Positions 1-12,737 of a DNA stretch of 64,000 bases are shown one piece after another. This DNA is from Janthinobacterium sp. J1-1. Its GTDB lineage: Bacteria > Pseudomonadota > Gammaproteobacteria > Burkholderiales > Burkholderiaceae_D. The notes under the pieces are model-generated. The model was not told where the DNA came from. It ran no database searches and saw only the letters and a program-made list of their open reading frames with translations. The translations under genes were made by a program, and so were the position numbers. Position 1 is the first letter of the stretch, and every line of letters starts with the position of its first letter. The stretch is from the NCBI RefSeq assembly GCF_030944405.1, contig NZ_CP132339.1, positions 1-64,000 of the forward strand, in the 5' to 3' direction.

Positions 1-1395
1 ATGGACAATTTCTGGCAGGCCTGTTCCGCGCAGTTGGAACTGGAGCTGACACCGCAACAATTCAGTGCGTGGATAAAACCGCTTATCCCTCTCGACTACG
101 AAGAGGGCAAGCTGCGCATTGCTGCGCCCAATCGATTCAAGCTCGATTGGGTCAAGACCCAGTTCGCCAGCCGCATTACCGCTCTTGCAATTGACTACTT
201 CGAAGCGCCGACCGAGGTGCAGTTCGTGCTCGACCCGCGCCTGGCCCTGCCGAAGAAGCCGGTTGCCGCCAGCACCCCGGCCAGCGATCCGAACGGTGGC
301 GCGCCCAGCGCGCGCGCCGCGGAGCCGCAGCCGAGCGTGCCGGAACTGAGCATCGGCGCCGCGCCACGGCGCGAGCAGAGCCGCATCAACACCGACCTGA
401 CCTTCGACAGTTTTGTTACCGGCAAGGCCAACCAGCTGGCGCGCGCCGCCGCGATCCAGGTGGCGAACAACCCGGGCGTGTCGTACAACCCGCTGTTCTT
501 CTACGGCGGCGTCGGCCTCGGTAAAACCCACTTGATCCACGCCATCGGCAATCAGGTGATGGCCGACAATCCGGGCGCGAAGATCCGCTACATCCACGCG
601 GAACAGTATGTACGCGACGTAGTGACCGCTTACCAGCGCAAGGGTTTCGACGACTTCAAGCACTACTATCACTCGCTCGACATGCTGCTGATCGATGATA
701 TCCAGTTTTTTGGCGGCAAGAGCCGGACGCAGGAAGAATTCTTCTATGCCTTCGAAGCCCTGATCGCGGCCAAGAAACAGATCATCATCACCTCGGATAC
801 CTATCCGAAGGAAATCACCGGCATGGACGACCGCCTGATCTCGCGCTTCGATTCCGGCCTGACGGTGGCGATCGAGCCGCCGGAACTGGAAATGCGCGTG
901 GCGATCCTGCTGAAAAAAGCCAAGCAGGAAGGCGTGACCTTCTCGGATGACGTGGCGTTCTTTGTGGCCAAGCACTTGCGCTCGAACGTGCGCGAACTGG
1001 AAGGCGCGCTGCGCAAGATCCTGGCGTACTCGCGTTTCCACGGCAAGGACATCACGATCGACATCGTCAAGGAAGCCCTGAAGGACTTGCTGTCGGTACA
1101 GAATCGCCAGATTTCCGTGGAAAACATCCAAAAAACCGTGGCCGACTTCTTCAATATCAAGGTCGCCGACATGTATTCGAAGCGCCGGCCCGCCAATATT
1201 GCGCGGCCGCGCCAGATCGCCATGTACCTGGCCAAGGAATTGACGCAGAAGAGCTTGCCGGAGATCGGCGAACTGTTCGGCGGCCGCGACCACACGACCG
1301 TGCTGCACGCCGTGCGCAAGATCGCCCTGGATCGCACCAAAAACCCGGAATGCAACCATGAGTTGCATGTGCTGGAGCAAACATTGAAGGGCTAA
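1..1395 (+). CDS. dnaA: Chromosomal replication initiator protein DnaA
   Basis: Binds DnaA boxes at oriC and melts the origin to load the replicative helicase. The 464 residues show the family order: an N-terminal DnaB-interaction domain (about 1-70), a Pro/Ala/Ser-rich linker (about 85-125), an AAA+ core with Walker A GGVGLGKT at 169-176 and Walker [10 protein letters not shown] near 229-237, and a C-terminal DNA-binding domain with the RDHTTVLHA signature near 429-437. Length is normal for the family. It starts at base 1, so its promoter and the usual upstream oriC lie outside the window. dnaN and gyrB follow on the same strand, the common order at bacterial origins. Confidence 0.98.
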   Translation: MDNFWQACSAQLELELTPQQFSAWIKPLIPLDYEEGKLRIAAPNRFKLDWVKTQFASRITALAIDYFEAPTEVQFVLDPRLALPKKPVAASTPASDPNGGAPSARAAEPQPSVPELSIGAAPRREQSRINTDLTFDSFVTGKANQLARAAAIQVANNPGVSYNPLFFYGGVGLGKTHLIHAIGNQVMADNPGAKIRYIHAEQYVRDVVTAYQRKGFDDFKHYYHSLDMLLIDDIQFFGGKSRTQEEFFYAFEALIAAKKQIIITSDTYPKEITGMDDRLISRFDSGLTVAIEPPELEMRVAILLKKAKQEGVTFSDDVAFFVAKHLRSNVRELEGALRKILAYSRFHGKDITIDIVKEALKDLLSVQNRQISVENIQKTVADFFNIKVADMYSKRRPANIARPRQIAMYLAKELTQKSLPEIGELFGGRDHTTVLHAVRKIALDRTKNPECNHELHVLEQTLKG

Positions 1396-1549
1396 GCCCG
1401 GCATCTTGGCAAGGCTGGCTCAAAACGTGCTTTACCCTTATGATCTAGTAGGGCGCCCGCAGCAGCAAACAGCGAGCCTTGCCGGTGCTCCCTTGCAATG
1501 ATTGTGAATTATTACCTTCTTCAACTACATACCCAACCTGAGGATAACT

Positions 1550-2656
1550 ATGCAATTGGTCAAAACCACCCGAGATACCCTTCTCCGGCCACTGCAGATC
1601 GTGAGCGGTATTGTCGAGCGTCGGCACACTATGCCGATTCTGGCCAATATCCTCATCCGCAAAGACGGTGAAAATGTTTCTTTCCTGTCGACCGACACCG
1701 AAGTGCAGATCACCACGCACGCCCAGATCGGCTCCGGCGCCGATGTGACCGGCACCACCGTGGCCGCACGCAAGCTGCTGGATATTTTGCGCGCGCTGCC
1801 CGAGTCGGGCGACGTCACCATGACCCTGCTCAACAAGCGCCTGACCGTGCAAACCGGCAAGTCGCGCTTCGCCCTGCAGACCCTGGCGGCGGAAGAATTT
1901 CCAACCGTGCAACAGGCGGAAAGCTATAACGCGTCCGTCACCCTGCCCCAGAAAACCCTGAAGCACCTGTTCAACATGGTGCATTTCTCGATGGCGCAGC
2001 AAGACATCCGCTACTACCTGAACGGCCTGCTGCTGGTTCTGGATGGCAATAATGTCATCGCCGTGGCCACCGACGGCCACCGCCTGGCCTTCTGCCAGGT
2101 CGCCACCGAGCAGACCTTCGCGCGCCAGGAAGTGATTATTCCGCGCAAGACGATTATCGAACTGCAGCGCCTGCTGGAAGAAAACGACGAGCCGGTCCAG
2201 CTGGACATCGCCGCCAACCAGGTGAAACTGACCTTTGCCGACATCGAGCTGATCTCGAAACTGGTGGAAGGCAAGTTCCCCGACTACACGCGCGTGATTC
2301 CGAAGGGCTACAAAAACGACTTCACCATCGGCCGCGATGAACTGCTGCGCTCGCTGCAACGCGCCGCCATCATGACCAGCGACAAGTTCAAGGGCGTGCG
2401 CTGCATTATCACCCCGGGCAGCATGAAGATCAGCTCGACCAATGCCGACCAGGAAGAAGCGGTCGAGGAACTGGAAATCGACTACGGCGGCGACTCGGTC
2501 GACATCGGCTTCAACGTCACCTATCTGCTCGACGTGCTGAACAACCTGAAGTGCGAATACGTCAACATCGCGCTGGGCGATTCGAACTCGTCCGCGCTGA
2601 TCTCCATCCCTGACAACGCCGACTTCAAGTACGTTGTCATGCCGATGCGGATATAG
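1550..2656 (+). CDS. dnaN: DNA polymerase III beta sliding clamp
   Basis: Forms the ring-shaped processivity clamp that tethers DNA polymerase III and also recruits MutS, Hda and translesion polymerases. The 368 residues have normal clamp length. They begin MQLVKTTRDTLLRPLQIVSG and end VVMPMRI, a near match to the conserved MPMRL tail that lines the partner-binding cleft. It lies 154 bp after dnaA on the same strand and is probably transcribed with it and from its own promoter in the gap. A REP-like hairpin follows immediately. Identity is clear from sequence and context. Confidence 0.98.
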   Translation: MQLVKTTRDTLLRPLQIVSGIVERRHTMPILANILIRKDGENVSFLSTDTEVQITTHAQIGSGADVTGTTVAARKLLDILRALPESGDVTMTLLNKRLTVQTGKSRFALQTLAAEEFPTVQQAESYNASVTLPQKTLKHLFNMVHFSMAQQDIRYYLNGLLLVLDGNNVIAVATDGHRLAFCQVATEQTFARQEVIIPRKTIIELQRLLEENDEPVQLDIAANQVKLTFADIELISKLVEGKFPDYTRVIPKGYKNDFTIGRDELLRSLQRAAIMTSDKFKGVRCIITPGSMKISSTNADQEEAVEELEIDYGGDSVDIGFNVTYLLDVLNNLKCEYVNIALGDSNSSALISIPDNADFKYVVMPMRI

Positions 2657-2659
2657 AAG

Positions 2660-5293
<2,634 letters not shown>

Positions 5294-5311
5294 ATTAAAA
5301 ATTCATACCTT

Positions 5312-5340
5312 AAAAATGGCCTCTTGTGAGGCCATTTTTT
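5312..5340 (+). terminator. Rho-independent terminator of gyrB
   Basis: Perfect stem AAAAATGGCCTC / GAGGCCATTTTT with a TTGT loop and a T-run, 18 bp after the gyrB stop. It separates gyrB from the AT-rich accessory cassette. Confidence 0.93.
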
Positions 5341-5378
5341 ATTTCAACAGTGCATTCCTAGAACCTACTGAAAAATAT

Positions 5379-5407
5379 TTGACCTCTAATTAAGTAAAAA
5401 ATATAGC
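5379..5407 (+). promoter_or_regulatory. Candidate sigma-70 promoter of the AT-rich cassette
   Basis: TTGACC at 5379-5384 and TATAGC at 5402-5407 are spaced by 17 bp in an AT-rich gap upstream of the methylase gene. A second TTGACCTATA at 5449-5458 resembles TTGACCTCTA at 5379-5388, so a repeated operator-like motif is possible. The second copy has no good -10 at the right distance. The site was called by eye. Confidence 0.4.
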
Positions 5408-5552
5408 TCACTATAGATCTAGATTATACATTCTTCTTTAGTAATTCCTTGACCTATATTACAATAGATAGCAGAAAATTCATACCAAAGTACATTATAT
5501 AGTACAATTTGCGCGCAAAATAGTCACTAAGTGTTATTTTATAAGGTTAAAA

Positions 5553-6362
5553 ATGAGCAGTATCGCAGCATTACCATTTTTGAAGTGGGCAGGGGGAAAA
5601 CGATGGTTGGCTGCGTCTCTCATTGCTCATACAAAAAAAATATCCTATAAGAGATATGTAGAGCCTTTCTTAGGAAGTGGAGCAATTTATTTCTCTTTAA
5701 ACCCTGAAAAAGCAATTTTATCTGATTTGAACTTAGACTTAATCAATGCCTATATAGCGATTCGTGATGATTGGCAACGAGTAAGCAACCTGCTTAAAAT
5801 TCATCACAAAAATCATAGTTTCGATTATTACTATAAAATCCGCGGATTAGTTACTAGAAATAGCTTTACTTCTGCAGCAAGATTTATTTATTTAAATCGA
5901 ACTTGCTGGAATGGACTTTATAGGGTAAATAAGAATGGGAAATTTAATGTTCCAATTGGAACAAAAAAAAATGTTATTTTAGAATCTGATCGGTTTGATG
6001 TCATATCAAACACTTTGCGAAATGCAGATATATTTTGTGGCGATTTTGAAGAATCTATAAAAAAATGTGGGGACGGAGACTTAATATTTGCAGACCCTCC
6101 TTACACTGTAAAACATAATTTCAATGGTTTTATTAAATATAACGAAAATATTTTTTCTTGGGAAGATCAAATTAGGTTGAGTAATGCAATTCATGCTGCT
6201 AGTAAACGCGGGGCGAAAATTATACTGACAAATGCAGCACATGATTCTGTTCGTGAACTTTATCCCAATATGAAACATGATACGCTTTCAAGAAATAGTG
6301 TTATAGCAGGTTCTAAAGAAAAAAGAGGGCTTTATGAAGAGCTTTTGGTTTTATCTTACTAA
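5553..6362 (+). CDS. Dam-family DNA adenine-N6 methyltransferase
   Basis: Predicted to transfer a methyl group from S-adenosylmethionine to adenine N6 in a specific DNA site. The 269 residues show the D12/Dam class layout: PFLKWAGGKRW at about 8-18, SAM-binding EPFLGSGAIYF near 37-47, and catalytic DPPY at 181-184. It is close in length to Dam (about 270-280 aa). The gene is much more AT-rich than gyrB and uses A/T-ending codons, which suggests transfer. Its 3' end overlaps the next gene by 29 bp, so it is the first gene of a coupled operon with a membrane protein, a DGQHR protein and a DUF6602-like gene. No ordinary restriction endonuclease gene sits beside it. Its target site cannot be read from sequence. 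Confidence 0.9.
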   Translation: MSSIAALPFLKWAGGKRWLAASLIAHTKKISYKRYVEPFLGSGAIYFSLNPEKAILSDLNLDLINAYIAIRDDWQRVSNLLKIHHKNHSFDYYYKIRGLVTRNSFTSAARFIYLNRTCWNGLYRVNKNGKFNVPIGTKKNVILESDRFDVISNTLRNADIFCGDFEESIKKCGDGDLIFADPPYTVKHNFNGFIKYNENIFSWEDQIRLSNAIHAASKRGAKIILTNAAHDSVRELYPNMKHDTLSRNSVIAGSKEKRGLYEELLVLSY

Positions 6363-6891
6363 CTTTATCTATAAAGTTCCAGGATTATCGGGTCTTAAAC
6401 ATGTCAAAAAAAACAATTACAAAAAAAGTTTTATAGAATTTTTTATATGCTTAGTGGCTTCATGGTCTCCAATTATTTTGCAAATTCTTATTCGGATGAT
6501 AAATAGTGAAGACGTCTTTTTAGAAATCGTTAAGAAGTCGCTTGCAGGAGGAGAAATATATATTTATATTTGTAGCCTTTTGGGTGCACTCATTTATTTA
6601 CTGATTGAATTTCATTATCGAGATTCAAAATTTCCAGATTTTGTTATTTTCTTAATTATCACGGTAGCTGCTGGAATACTAAGTCTTGTAATTCACACAC
6701 TTAATTTAACAAAGCAAATACATAATCATAACTTAATAAATTCAATTTCCTTGCTCATTTATGGGATTACTTTATTTTTCTGGTTATTATCTATTTTATA
6801 TAGAAACATAGAATTTAGCTACGCCGATACTGGAAAAGAACAATTGAAACAAAATGAAATACTAAAAGCACTGGAGGGATTTCATGAGTAA
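6334..6891 (+). CDS. Small multi-pass membrane protein of the methylase/DGQHR cassette
   Basis: I do not recognise a named family. The 185-residue product has about four hydrophobic segments: near 35-53 (FFICLVASWSPIILQILI), 75-95 (IYIYICSLLGALIYLLI), 104-125 and 135-156. It ends in a charged, Glu/Lys-rich tail. The start at 6334 has a GAGGG ribosome site inside the methylase gene and overlaps it by 29 bp. The 3' end overlaps the DGQHR gene by 8 bp, so the three genes are translationally coupled. An inner-membrane protein between DNA-modification and DndB-like genes could be a membrane effector or an anchor; that is inference from position only. Confidence 0.75.
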   Translation: MKSFWFYLTNFIYKVPGLSGLKHVKKNNYKKSFIEFFICLVASWSPIILQILIRMINSEDVFLEIVKKSLAGGEIYIYICSLLGALIYLLIEFHYRDSKFPDFVIFLIITVAAGILSLVIHTLNLTKQIHNHNLINSISLLIYGITLFFWLLSILYRNIEFSYADTGKEQLKQNEILKALEGFHE

Positions 6892-8086
6892 ATTCACCGA
6901 AAAAAAAGAATGGTCCATTAGCATAGATGCATTGAAAGTATCTCAACCTATTGGTGATTTTTTTATAGCTGTAATTCCACATAACGAATTAACCGAGATT
7001 TGCTATACCGATGTGCGTGAGTTCGGTAAAGAAGGAAGTCTTGATGCATACATGGGAATTCAACGGGAAATTAAGCCAGATAGAATTGAGGAAATAAAAT
7101 CATATGTTCGTTCCCCAGATGCTACTTTTCCTACTTCTGTAATTTTAGCAATTCCTAATGAATGCGCGGAGTGGGATCCAAATAATAAAAAATTAATTAT
7201 AAAAGAATATATTGATGATCTTGATGAAGAAAATAATATTTATAGGCGTACGATTGCAAAAATATTAGATGGACAGCACAGAGTAACCGGACTTTCAGAG
7301 GGCGATAATTTTCAATTACCACTTGAAGATGATGGAGCTCCTCTAAAATTTGATATTAACGTTTCTATTTTTATAGGTGCGGACATTGCTGAGCAAGCAA
7401 ATATTTTCGCTACGGTAAATCTTGCCCAAACTAAGGTAAATAGAAGTCTAGTGTATGATTTGGCTGAGCTTTCGAAATCGCGTAGCCCATTCAAAACTGC
7501 TCACAATGTAGCAGTTGTTTTGGACCAAGCAACTCGAAGCCCGTTTTTTCAAAATATAAAACGACTTGGAGTTGCAACACAAGGACGTATTGGAGAAACG
7601 TTAACTCAAGCGACAATAGTTGATTCAATAATACCTCTTTACTCAAAAAATCCTGCCCTTGATGTACACGTACTTAAAAAAGGGAAAAAACTTCGTCAGC
7701 CGACACTTCAAGAATTACAACAACAAATATTCAGAGGATTATTTGTAAATGAAGAAGATGAAATTATTACAAAAATTATATGGTCATACTTTGCATCAAT
7801 AAAAGAACGATGGCCTATCGCTTGGGATAATAAAGAAAGAGGAAATATAATTAAACGCACCAATGGAATTAAAGCGTTTATGCGATTTTTACCTACGGCA
7901 TATATTTTCTTGGCAAAGGAAAAAATTGGACGTCACGTAGAAAAAAATGAATTTTTAACTATTTTTAAAAATATTAATATATTAGACGATGATTTCAACA
8001 TCAACAATTTCCCACCAGGATCTAGTGGAGAATCAAAACTTTACAAAAAATTAATTTTTGAATTTTCTTTAAATTCAAAATCCTGA
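6884..8086 (+). CDS. DGQHR-domain protein (DndB/DpdB-like)
   Basis: The 400-residue product carries the hallmark DGQHR at 129-133 in the context KILDGQHRVTGL. This motif defines a domain found in DndB of DNA phosphorothioation systems and DpdB of 7-deazaguanine DNA-modification systems, and it is related to ParB-like folds. Those relatives act in DNA-modification loci as regulators or nucleotide-dependent DNA-binding proteins. The rest is mixed alpha/beta with Lys/Glu-rich stretches and no obvious nuclease motif. A GGAGGG ribosome site precedes the ATG, which lies inside the end of the membrane-protein gene. The cassette has none of the other dnd or dpd genes, so this is not a standard Dnd or Dpd system. 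The exact biochemical role is unknown. Confidence 0.85.
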   Translation: MSKFTEKKEWSISIDALKVSQPIGDFFIAVIPHNELTEICYTDVREFGKEGSLDAYMGIQREIKPDRIEEIKSYVRSPDATFPTSVILAIPNECAEWDPNNKKLIIKEYIDDLDEENNIYRRTIAKILDGQHRVTGLSEGDNFQLPLEDDGAPLKFDINVSIFIGADIAEQANIFATVNLAQTKVNRSLVYDLAELSKSRSPFKTAHNVAVVLDQATRSPFFQNIKRLGVATQGRIGETLTQATIVDSIIPLYSKNPALDVHVLKKGKKLRQPTLQELQQQIFRGLFVNEEDEIITKIIWSYFASIKERWPIAWDNKERGNIIKRTNGIKAFMRFLPTAYIFLAKEKIGRHVEKNEFLTIFKNINILDDDFNINNFPPGSSGESKLYKKLIFEFSLNSKS

Positions 8087-8092
8087 TAACTT

Positions 8093-8839
8093 ATGCAGAT
8101 TGAAAAATACTTTCGTTCTATTACTACCGAACTCGACTCTCTAAAGAATCGAGTTCGACACTTAATACGCGACCAACATTGGTAAACCGATGGAGAATGG
8201 AAAGAGTCCGTGCTCCGGACAATTATTCAGCGCTCTGCTCCCCTTAACATGTCAGTAGGTCGCGGGTTTATTGTAAATAAAAATCAATCGAGCACCCAAA
8301 TTGACATTCTTATTTACGATAATTCATATCCTGTCTTGTACAAAGATGGAGACTTAGTTTTTATAAGTCCATCTGCGTGTCGCGCAATTATTGAGGTTAA
8401 GACATCGGTAACTCGAACAACGTTTCTGAAAGCAGTCAATAAACTCGGCGATATTGCTGAGATGACTAGAGATGCTACGATCAACAGTAGGAAGGTATTC
8501 ACTGGTCTTTTCATATATGATGAAATATGCTGGGGAAATATACTTATGAAAGTATTTGAGGGTGCCGGTGGTAATCATCTAAGAATTATTGATCATATAT
8601 CGGCTGGTCCTTCGCAGTTTGTAAAATTTTGGAGTTGTGATCCTAATACCGGGCTACGCACCTATCAACAATGGCATGAATACAACTTGCCTGAAATGGC
8701 ACAAGGTTATTTTGTGCACAATCTTATAACTCATCTTGCACCAAATGACGAAGTGCGGCGCGAAAGTGTATGGTTTCCAGAAAATGGAAAAGAGGTACGG
8801 TTGATAGGTAGCATAGAATTTGACGGACACTGCCAATGA
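8093..8839 (+). pseudogene. DUF6602-like nuclease-fold gene with one in-frame stop
   Basis: Reading from the ATG at 8093, 6 bp after the DGQHR gene, gives 30 codons (MQIEKYFRSITTELDSLKNR...) and then TAA at 8183-8185. The same frame continues with TDGEWKESVLRTIIQ to the stop at 8839. The full frame would be 248 codons. A GTG at 8210 could begin a 209-residue remnant, but it would lose the N-terminal helix and has no convincing ribosome site. The body contains QIDILIYD (Asp near residue 71) and AIIEVKT (Glu 101, Lys 103), spaced like a PD-(D/E)XK nuclease core. It resembles the DUF6602 family as I recall it. The gene is probably inactivated, unless the stop is suppressed or is a sequencing error. 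Confidence 0.8.
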
Positions 8840-9036
8840 TTTCACCATATTCTATGACGCGACGTGCGCGCTAGGTTTCAAGCTCATCTGATTTTACCAT
8901 TTGAAATTTTTTTATTCGCCATTAAGTTTTTCCATAATAGTCTCCAAGTTGACGAAAATATTATATACGGCATGATTTAACTTTTATTTTTCTTGATACA
9001 CATATACATCGCTTTTACCTCTGTTTAAAAAGCAAG
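8840..9036. other. AT-rich non-coding spacer between the two island modules
   Basis: No supported gene. It contains a possible weak promoter for the downstream gene (TTGACG at 8949-8954 with ATGATT 17 bp later). Base composition changes here from very AT-rich to moderate, so this is probably the join between two separately acquired modules. Confidence 0.5.
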
Positions 9037-11862
9037 ATGACATCCACTCTTAACTACTATAACAAAAATGCGATTCACTTCTTTAGCCATACCGCCAATG
9101 TCGACATGTCAGCATTGTATGATCGATTCTTGTCTGCGGTAAGCGCTGGTGGCACGGTGTTAGATGCTGGTTGTGGCTCAGGACGAGATGCCAAAGCTTT
9201 TCTCGATAAAGGCTATCGTGTTACCGCCTTTGACGCTTCACACGAGCTGGTACAGTTAGCCAGAGAGCATACAGGCCTTGATGTTCAATTACGCACTTTT
9301 GCCGATGTCAAAGAACACGCTTGCTACGACGGTATTTGGGCCTGCGCTAGCTTGCTGCATGTTCCGCAAGCAGAGCTACCAGCAGCACTAGCTGGTCTAT
9401 GGAATGCGCTGAAACCCGGTGGGGTGTTTTATCTCAGTTTTAAGCTGGGAACCAGCGAGCGCGTGCAAGATGGGCGTCATTTTACGGACGTTGAAGAGCC
9501 GCAGTTGCGCGAGTTGTTTGCTGGCCTGGCTGATGTTGACCGGGTCGAATGTTGGCAGTCCAGCGATCAGCGCCCAGGACGCACGGAGCAATGGCTCAAC
9601 GCTCTAGTGCGCCGTGCAGTCGCGCCGCAAAATCATCTGATTACGGGCGGCAGCGATCCGTTTTTGCCGCACCTCAGCAGTTCTATCAACCAAGCTTCCG
9701 AGATTGATTTAGCGGTCGCCTTCGTTAAGACGACTGGGCTACGGCTGCTACTGCCAGACCTGCAAAGTGCGCTCAAAGGTGATAAGGAATTGAAACGCGA
9801 CCCGGCGCGTGTACGTGTGCTGACGAGCGACTATTTAGACGTGACCGATACCGAGGCCTTGCGCTTGTTGATGCTACTGCAAGCGCAAGGCGCGCAGGTT
9901 AAAGTGTACGAGTCGGCTGGCAGTAGTTTTCACCTCAAAGCCTATCTGTTCGCGCAACTCAATGACCAGAGCGTACTAAGCGGCACAGCATTTATCGGCT
10001 CCAGCAATATCAGCAGGCAAGCGCTAACGAATGGCTTGGAATGGAACTACCGAATCGATTATCCGGGCGATAACGGCTATCTTGAAGCCCGCTCCAGATT
10101 CGAAGAATTGTTCGTCCATCCTCGCTGTATTCCCCTAACGGATGAGTGGATCGCCCAGTACGATGCACGCCGCGTTCCCTTGCCGATGGCGGTAGCGCCA
10201 GGTAGCCTGGAGCAAGATGCTCCACCGACGCCATCAACCGTGCAAATCGAGGCCTTGTTCGCTCTACGCGCGACACGCGATGAAGGGTTTAGACGCGGTT
10301 TAGTTGTGCTGGCAACCGGACTTGGAAAAACATGGCTGGCCGCATTCGATGCGAGGCAGTTGGGCGCGCGCCGCGTCTTATTTGTCGCTCATCGAGAAGA
10401 GATTTTGAACCAGGCGGCCGAGACGTTTCTTAGAATTCGTCCGAATGCGCGCGTGGGATTTTATGCCGGCCAAACCAAAGATATGGAAGCGGAAATACTC
10501 TGTGCTTCTATTCAGACGCTGGGGCAAGAAAAGCATTTGGAGCGCTACGCACCAGACCATTTTGACTATATCGTCGTCGACGAATTTCATCATGCTGCTG
10601 CGCCGACTTACCGCCGCCTACTGTCTTATTTTTCGCCGAATTTTTTGCTGGGTCTCACGGCAACGCCGGATCGCTCGGATCAATCCGATATTCTGTCTCT
10701 TTGCGATGACAATCTCGTCTTTACGCGTGGGCTATTCGACGGCATCAGGGCCAAGCTCCTGGTGCCGTTTCACTACTATGGCATCTTCGACAGCTCGGTG
10801 GATTATGCTGAGCTGCCATGGCGTAGCGGTCGATTCGATCTCGACCAGCTGAGTAATAAGCTGGCGACGCTGGCTCGCGCCAAGCATGCGCTGACAGAAT
10901 GGCAGCGCTACAAACAGCAGCGCACACTGGCATTTTGTGTCTCGGTGGTCCATGCCGAATTTATGGCCGCACAGTTTGCCAAGGCGGGCATCGATTGCGC
11001 AGCGGTGTATGCCGGTTCGCCCATGAGCCGCGCCGATGCGCTGGAGCGCTTGCGCAACGGACGCCTTGCGGTGATTTTTTCTGTCGACCTGTTTAATGAA
11101 GGCGTCGACCTACCGGCTATCGATACCGTCATGATGCTGCGCCCTACCGAATCTAAAATTCTGTTTCTGCAGCAGCTGGGTCGAGGCTTGCGCAAAAGTG
11201 AAGGCAAAGAACGCTTGGTTATTTTGGACTTTATCGGTAATCACAAGAGCTTCCTTCACAAGCCGGAGGCCTTGTTTGAGATCGACGCCAGCTACAAAAA
11301 ATTAGCGGATTTTGCGCGTAAGGCAGAGGCGAATCAGCTTGAACTGCCCGAGGGATGCTTCGTCAACTACGATTTGGAATTGATCGATTTTCTCAAGTCG
11401 CTGGACAGCGACGGAACAAAGAACGAATACGTCGCCTTGCGTGATAGCTTCGGTCGGCGCCCCGCCTTGGCCGAGTTTTACCGGGCTGGCGCGAGCATGC
11501 CAGCCATGCGCAAAGAGTATGGTGATTGGTACGCTCTCGTTCAGGCCATGGATGACCTTGACGCAGACGAGCAAGTCATCGCTACCAAGCATCGTAGCTT
11601 CTTGCGCGAATTGGAAATTACCAATATGAACAAGAGCTTCAAGATGGTATTGCTTGAAGCATTTCAGGAAATCGACGGTTGGGATACGCCACCAACAGTC
11701 GCCGCGCTCTCCGAGCGTTCTTGGCAAGTACTGCAACGGCGACGTGCACTTCTGGGAGATCTTCCGGAAGCACTTCGCTCAGGAAATGGTCATAGCGAGG
11801 CATGGCTACGCTACTGGTCCGGCAATCCGATCAACGCTTGGACTGAGGTGTACTGTCAATAG
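9037..11862 (+). pseudogene. Methyltransferase-PLD nuclease-SF2 helicase protein, N-terminal part (IS-split)
   Basis: First 936 codons of a five-domain protein, now ended by IS-derived bases (the last five residues, VYCQ and its neighbour, read into the junction). Residues 1-190 are a class I SAM methyltransferase (DAGCGSGRDAKAF) of the small-molecule/TehB-like type, without a DPPY or NPPY DNA-methylase motif. Residues about 200-380 are a PLD-type HKD nuclease domain (HLK near 299-301, then GSSNIS). From about 400 follows a superfamily 2 helicase: Walker A ATGLGKT ending at 433, DEFHH at 515-519 and motif VI QLGRGLRK near 713-720. Relatives pair PLD, helicase and DUF3427 and look like restriction or defence proteins. 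The C-terminal third lies beyond the IS. Confidence 0.85.
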
Positions 11863-11877
11863 CGGACACTCTTGTTT
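11853..11877. repeat. Terminal inverted repeat of the IS (transposase 3' end)
   Basis: CTGTCAATAGCGGACACTCT followed by TGTTT. It matches the opposite end (13072-13096, read on the minus strand: CTGACTTTTTCGGACACTCT then AGTTT) in most positions, including an unbroken CGGACACTCT. Confidence 0.8.
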
Positions 11878-12737
11878 CAAGCCACCCGCGGCTGTTTGCT
11901 GAATTTTTCAGCGAACAACGCGGGCGGAACATTGCCAAGGCGCGAATGGCGTCGCTGGCGGTTGTAAAAGCTTTCGATATATTCCTGTATTGCGGCTTTC
12001 GCGTCGGCCCGGGTCGCGTAACGTTGATGGTGCACCAGCTCGTTTTTCAGGCTGCCCCAGAAGCTTTCCATGGGCGCGTTGTCATAGCAGTTTCCTCGGC
12101 GCGACATGGACGGCTTCATGCCGAACTGCGTCACCAGTTTCTGATAGTCGTGGGCGCAATACTGACTGCCACGGTCGGAGTGGTGAATCAAGCCCGGCGC
12201 GGGGCGTTTGTTGCGCACGGCCTTCCACAGTGCTGTTGCCGTCAGCGTTTGCGTCATGCGCTCGTCCATCGCGTAGCCCACCAGCTCGCAGGTGAACACG
12301 TCCTTGATACCGGCCAGGTAAAGCCAGCCCTCGCCGGTCGCCACATAGGTGATGTCGGTCACCCAGGCTTCGTTCGGCCGGGTCGGCGCGAAAGTCTGAT
12401 TGAGCAGGTTGTCGGCCACCGGCAGGTCATGATTCGAGTTCGTGGTGGCCTTGAACTTGCGCTTTTGCTTGCAGCGCAGGGCGAGCTCGCGACGCAGACG
12501 GACGATACGATCACGGCCGGCCGGAAAGCCTTGCGCCGTCAGTTCCGGCTGCATGCGCAACGGGCCATAAGTCTGCCGGCTCTGCGCGTGCACGGCCTCG
12601 ATGGCGACCTTCAGGCGTGCGTCGTCCTGCGCCCGCTGCGACGGTTTGCCGTTCGACCAAGCGTAGAAACCGCTGCGCGAGACGCCAAAGACGCGGCACA
12701 TGATGGTGACAGGAAATTCGAGTCGCAAGGTCTTCAT
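11877..12737 (-). CDS. IS3-family transposase OrfB (DDE integrase domain)
   Basis: The catalytic half of an IS3-type transposase, 286 aa. The integrase core has an Asp in WVTDITYVAT, an Asp in IHHSDRGSQY, and the Glu in DNAPMESFWGSLKNE, giving the DDE triad. An N-terminal HTH_21-like segment includes GVSRSGFYAW. Its ATG overlaps the orfA stop (ATGA). A seven-A run in orfA places orfB in the -1 frame, so the active enzyme is probably the OrfAB fusion. No frameshift or internal stop is seen. Confidence 0.94.
   Translation of the reverse strand: MKTLRLEFPVTIMCRVFGVSRSGFYAWSNGKPSQRAQDDARLKVAIEAVHAQSRQTYGPLRMQPELTAQGFPAGRDRIVRLRRELALRCKQKRKFKATTNSNHDLPVADNLLNQTFAPTRPNEAWVTDITYVATGEGWLYLAGIKDVFTCELVGYAMDERMTQTLTATALWKAVRNKRPAPGLIHHSDRGSQYCAHDYQKLVTQFGMKPSMSRRGNCYDNAPMESFWGSLKNELVHHQRYATRADAKAAIQEYIESFYNRQRRHSRLGNVPPALFAEKFSKQPRVA

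Noticed and set aside
1503..1511. DnaA-box-like TGTGAATTA in the dnaA-dnaN gap
   Set aside because: It has one mismatch to the 9-mer, stands alone, and has no AT-rich unwinding region beside it; the real origin is more likely upstream of base 1.
5449..5480. Second TTGACC promoter in front of the methylase gene
   Set aside because: No acceptable -10 at 16-18 bp; noted only as a repeated motif.
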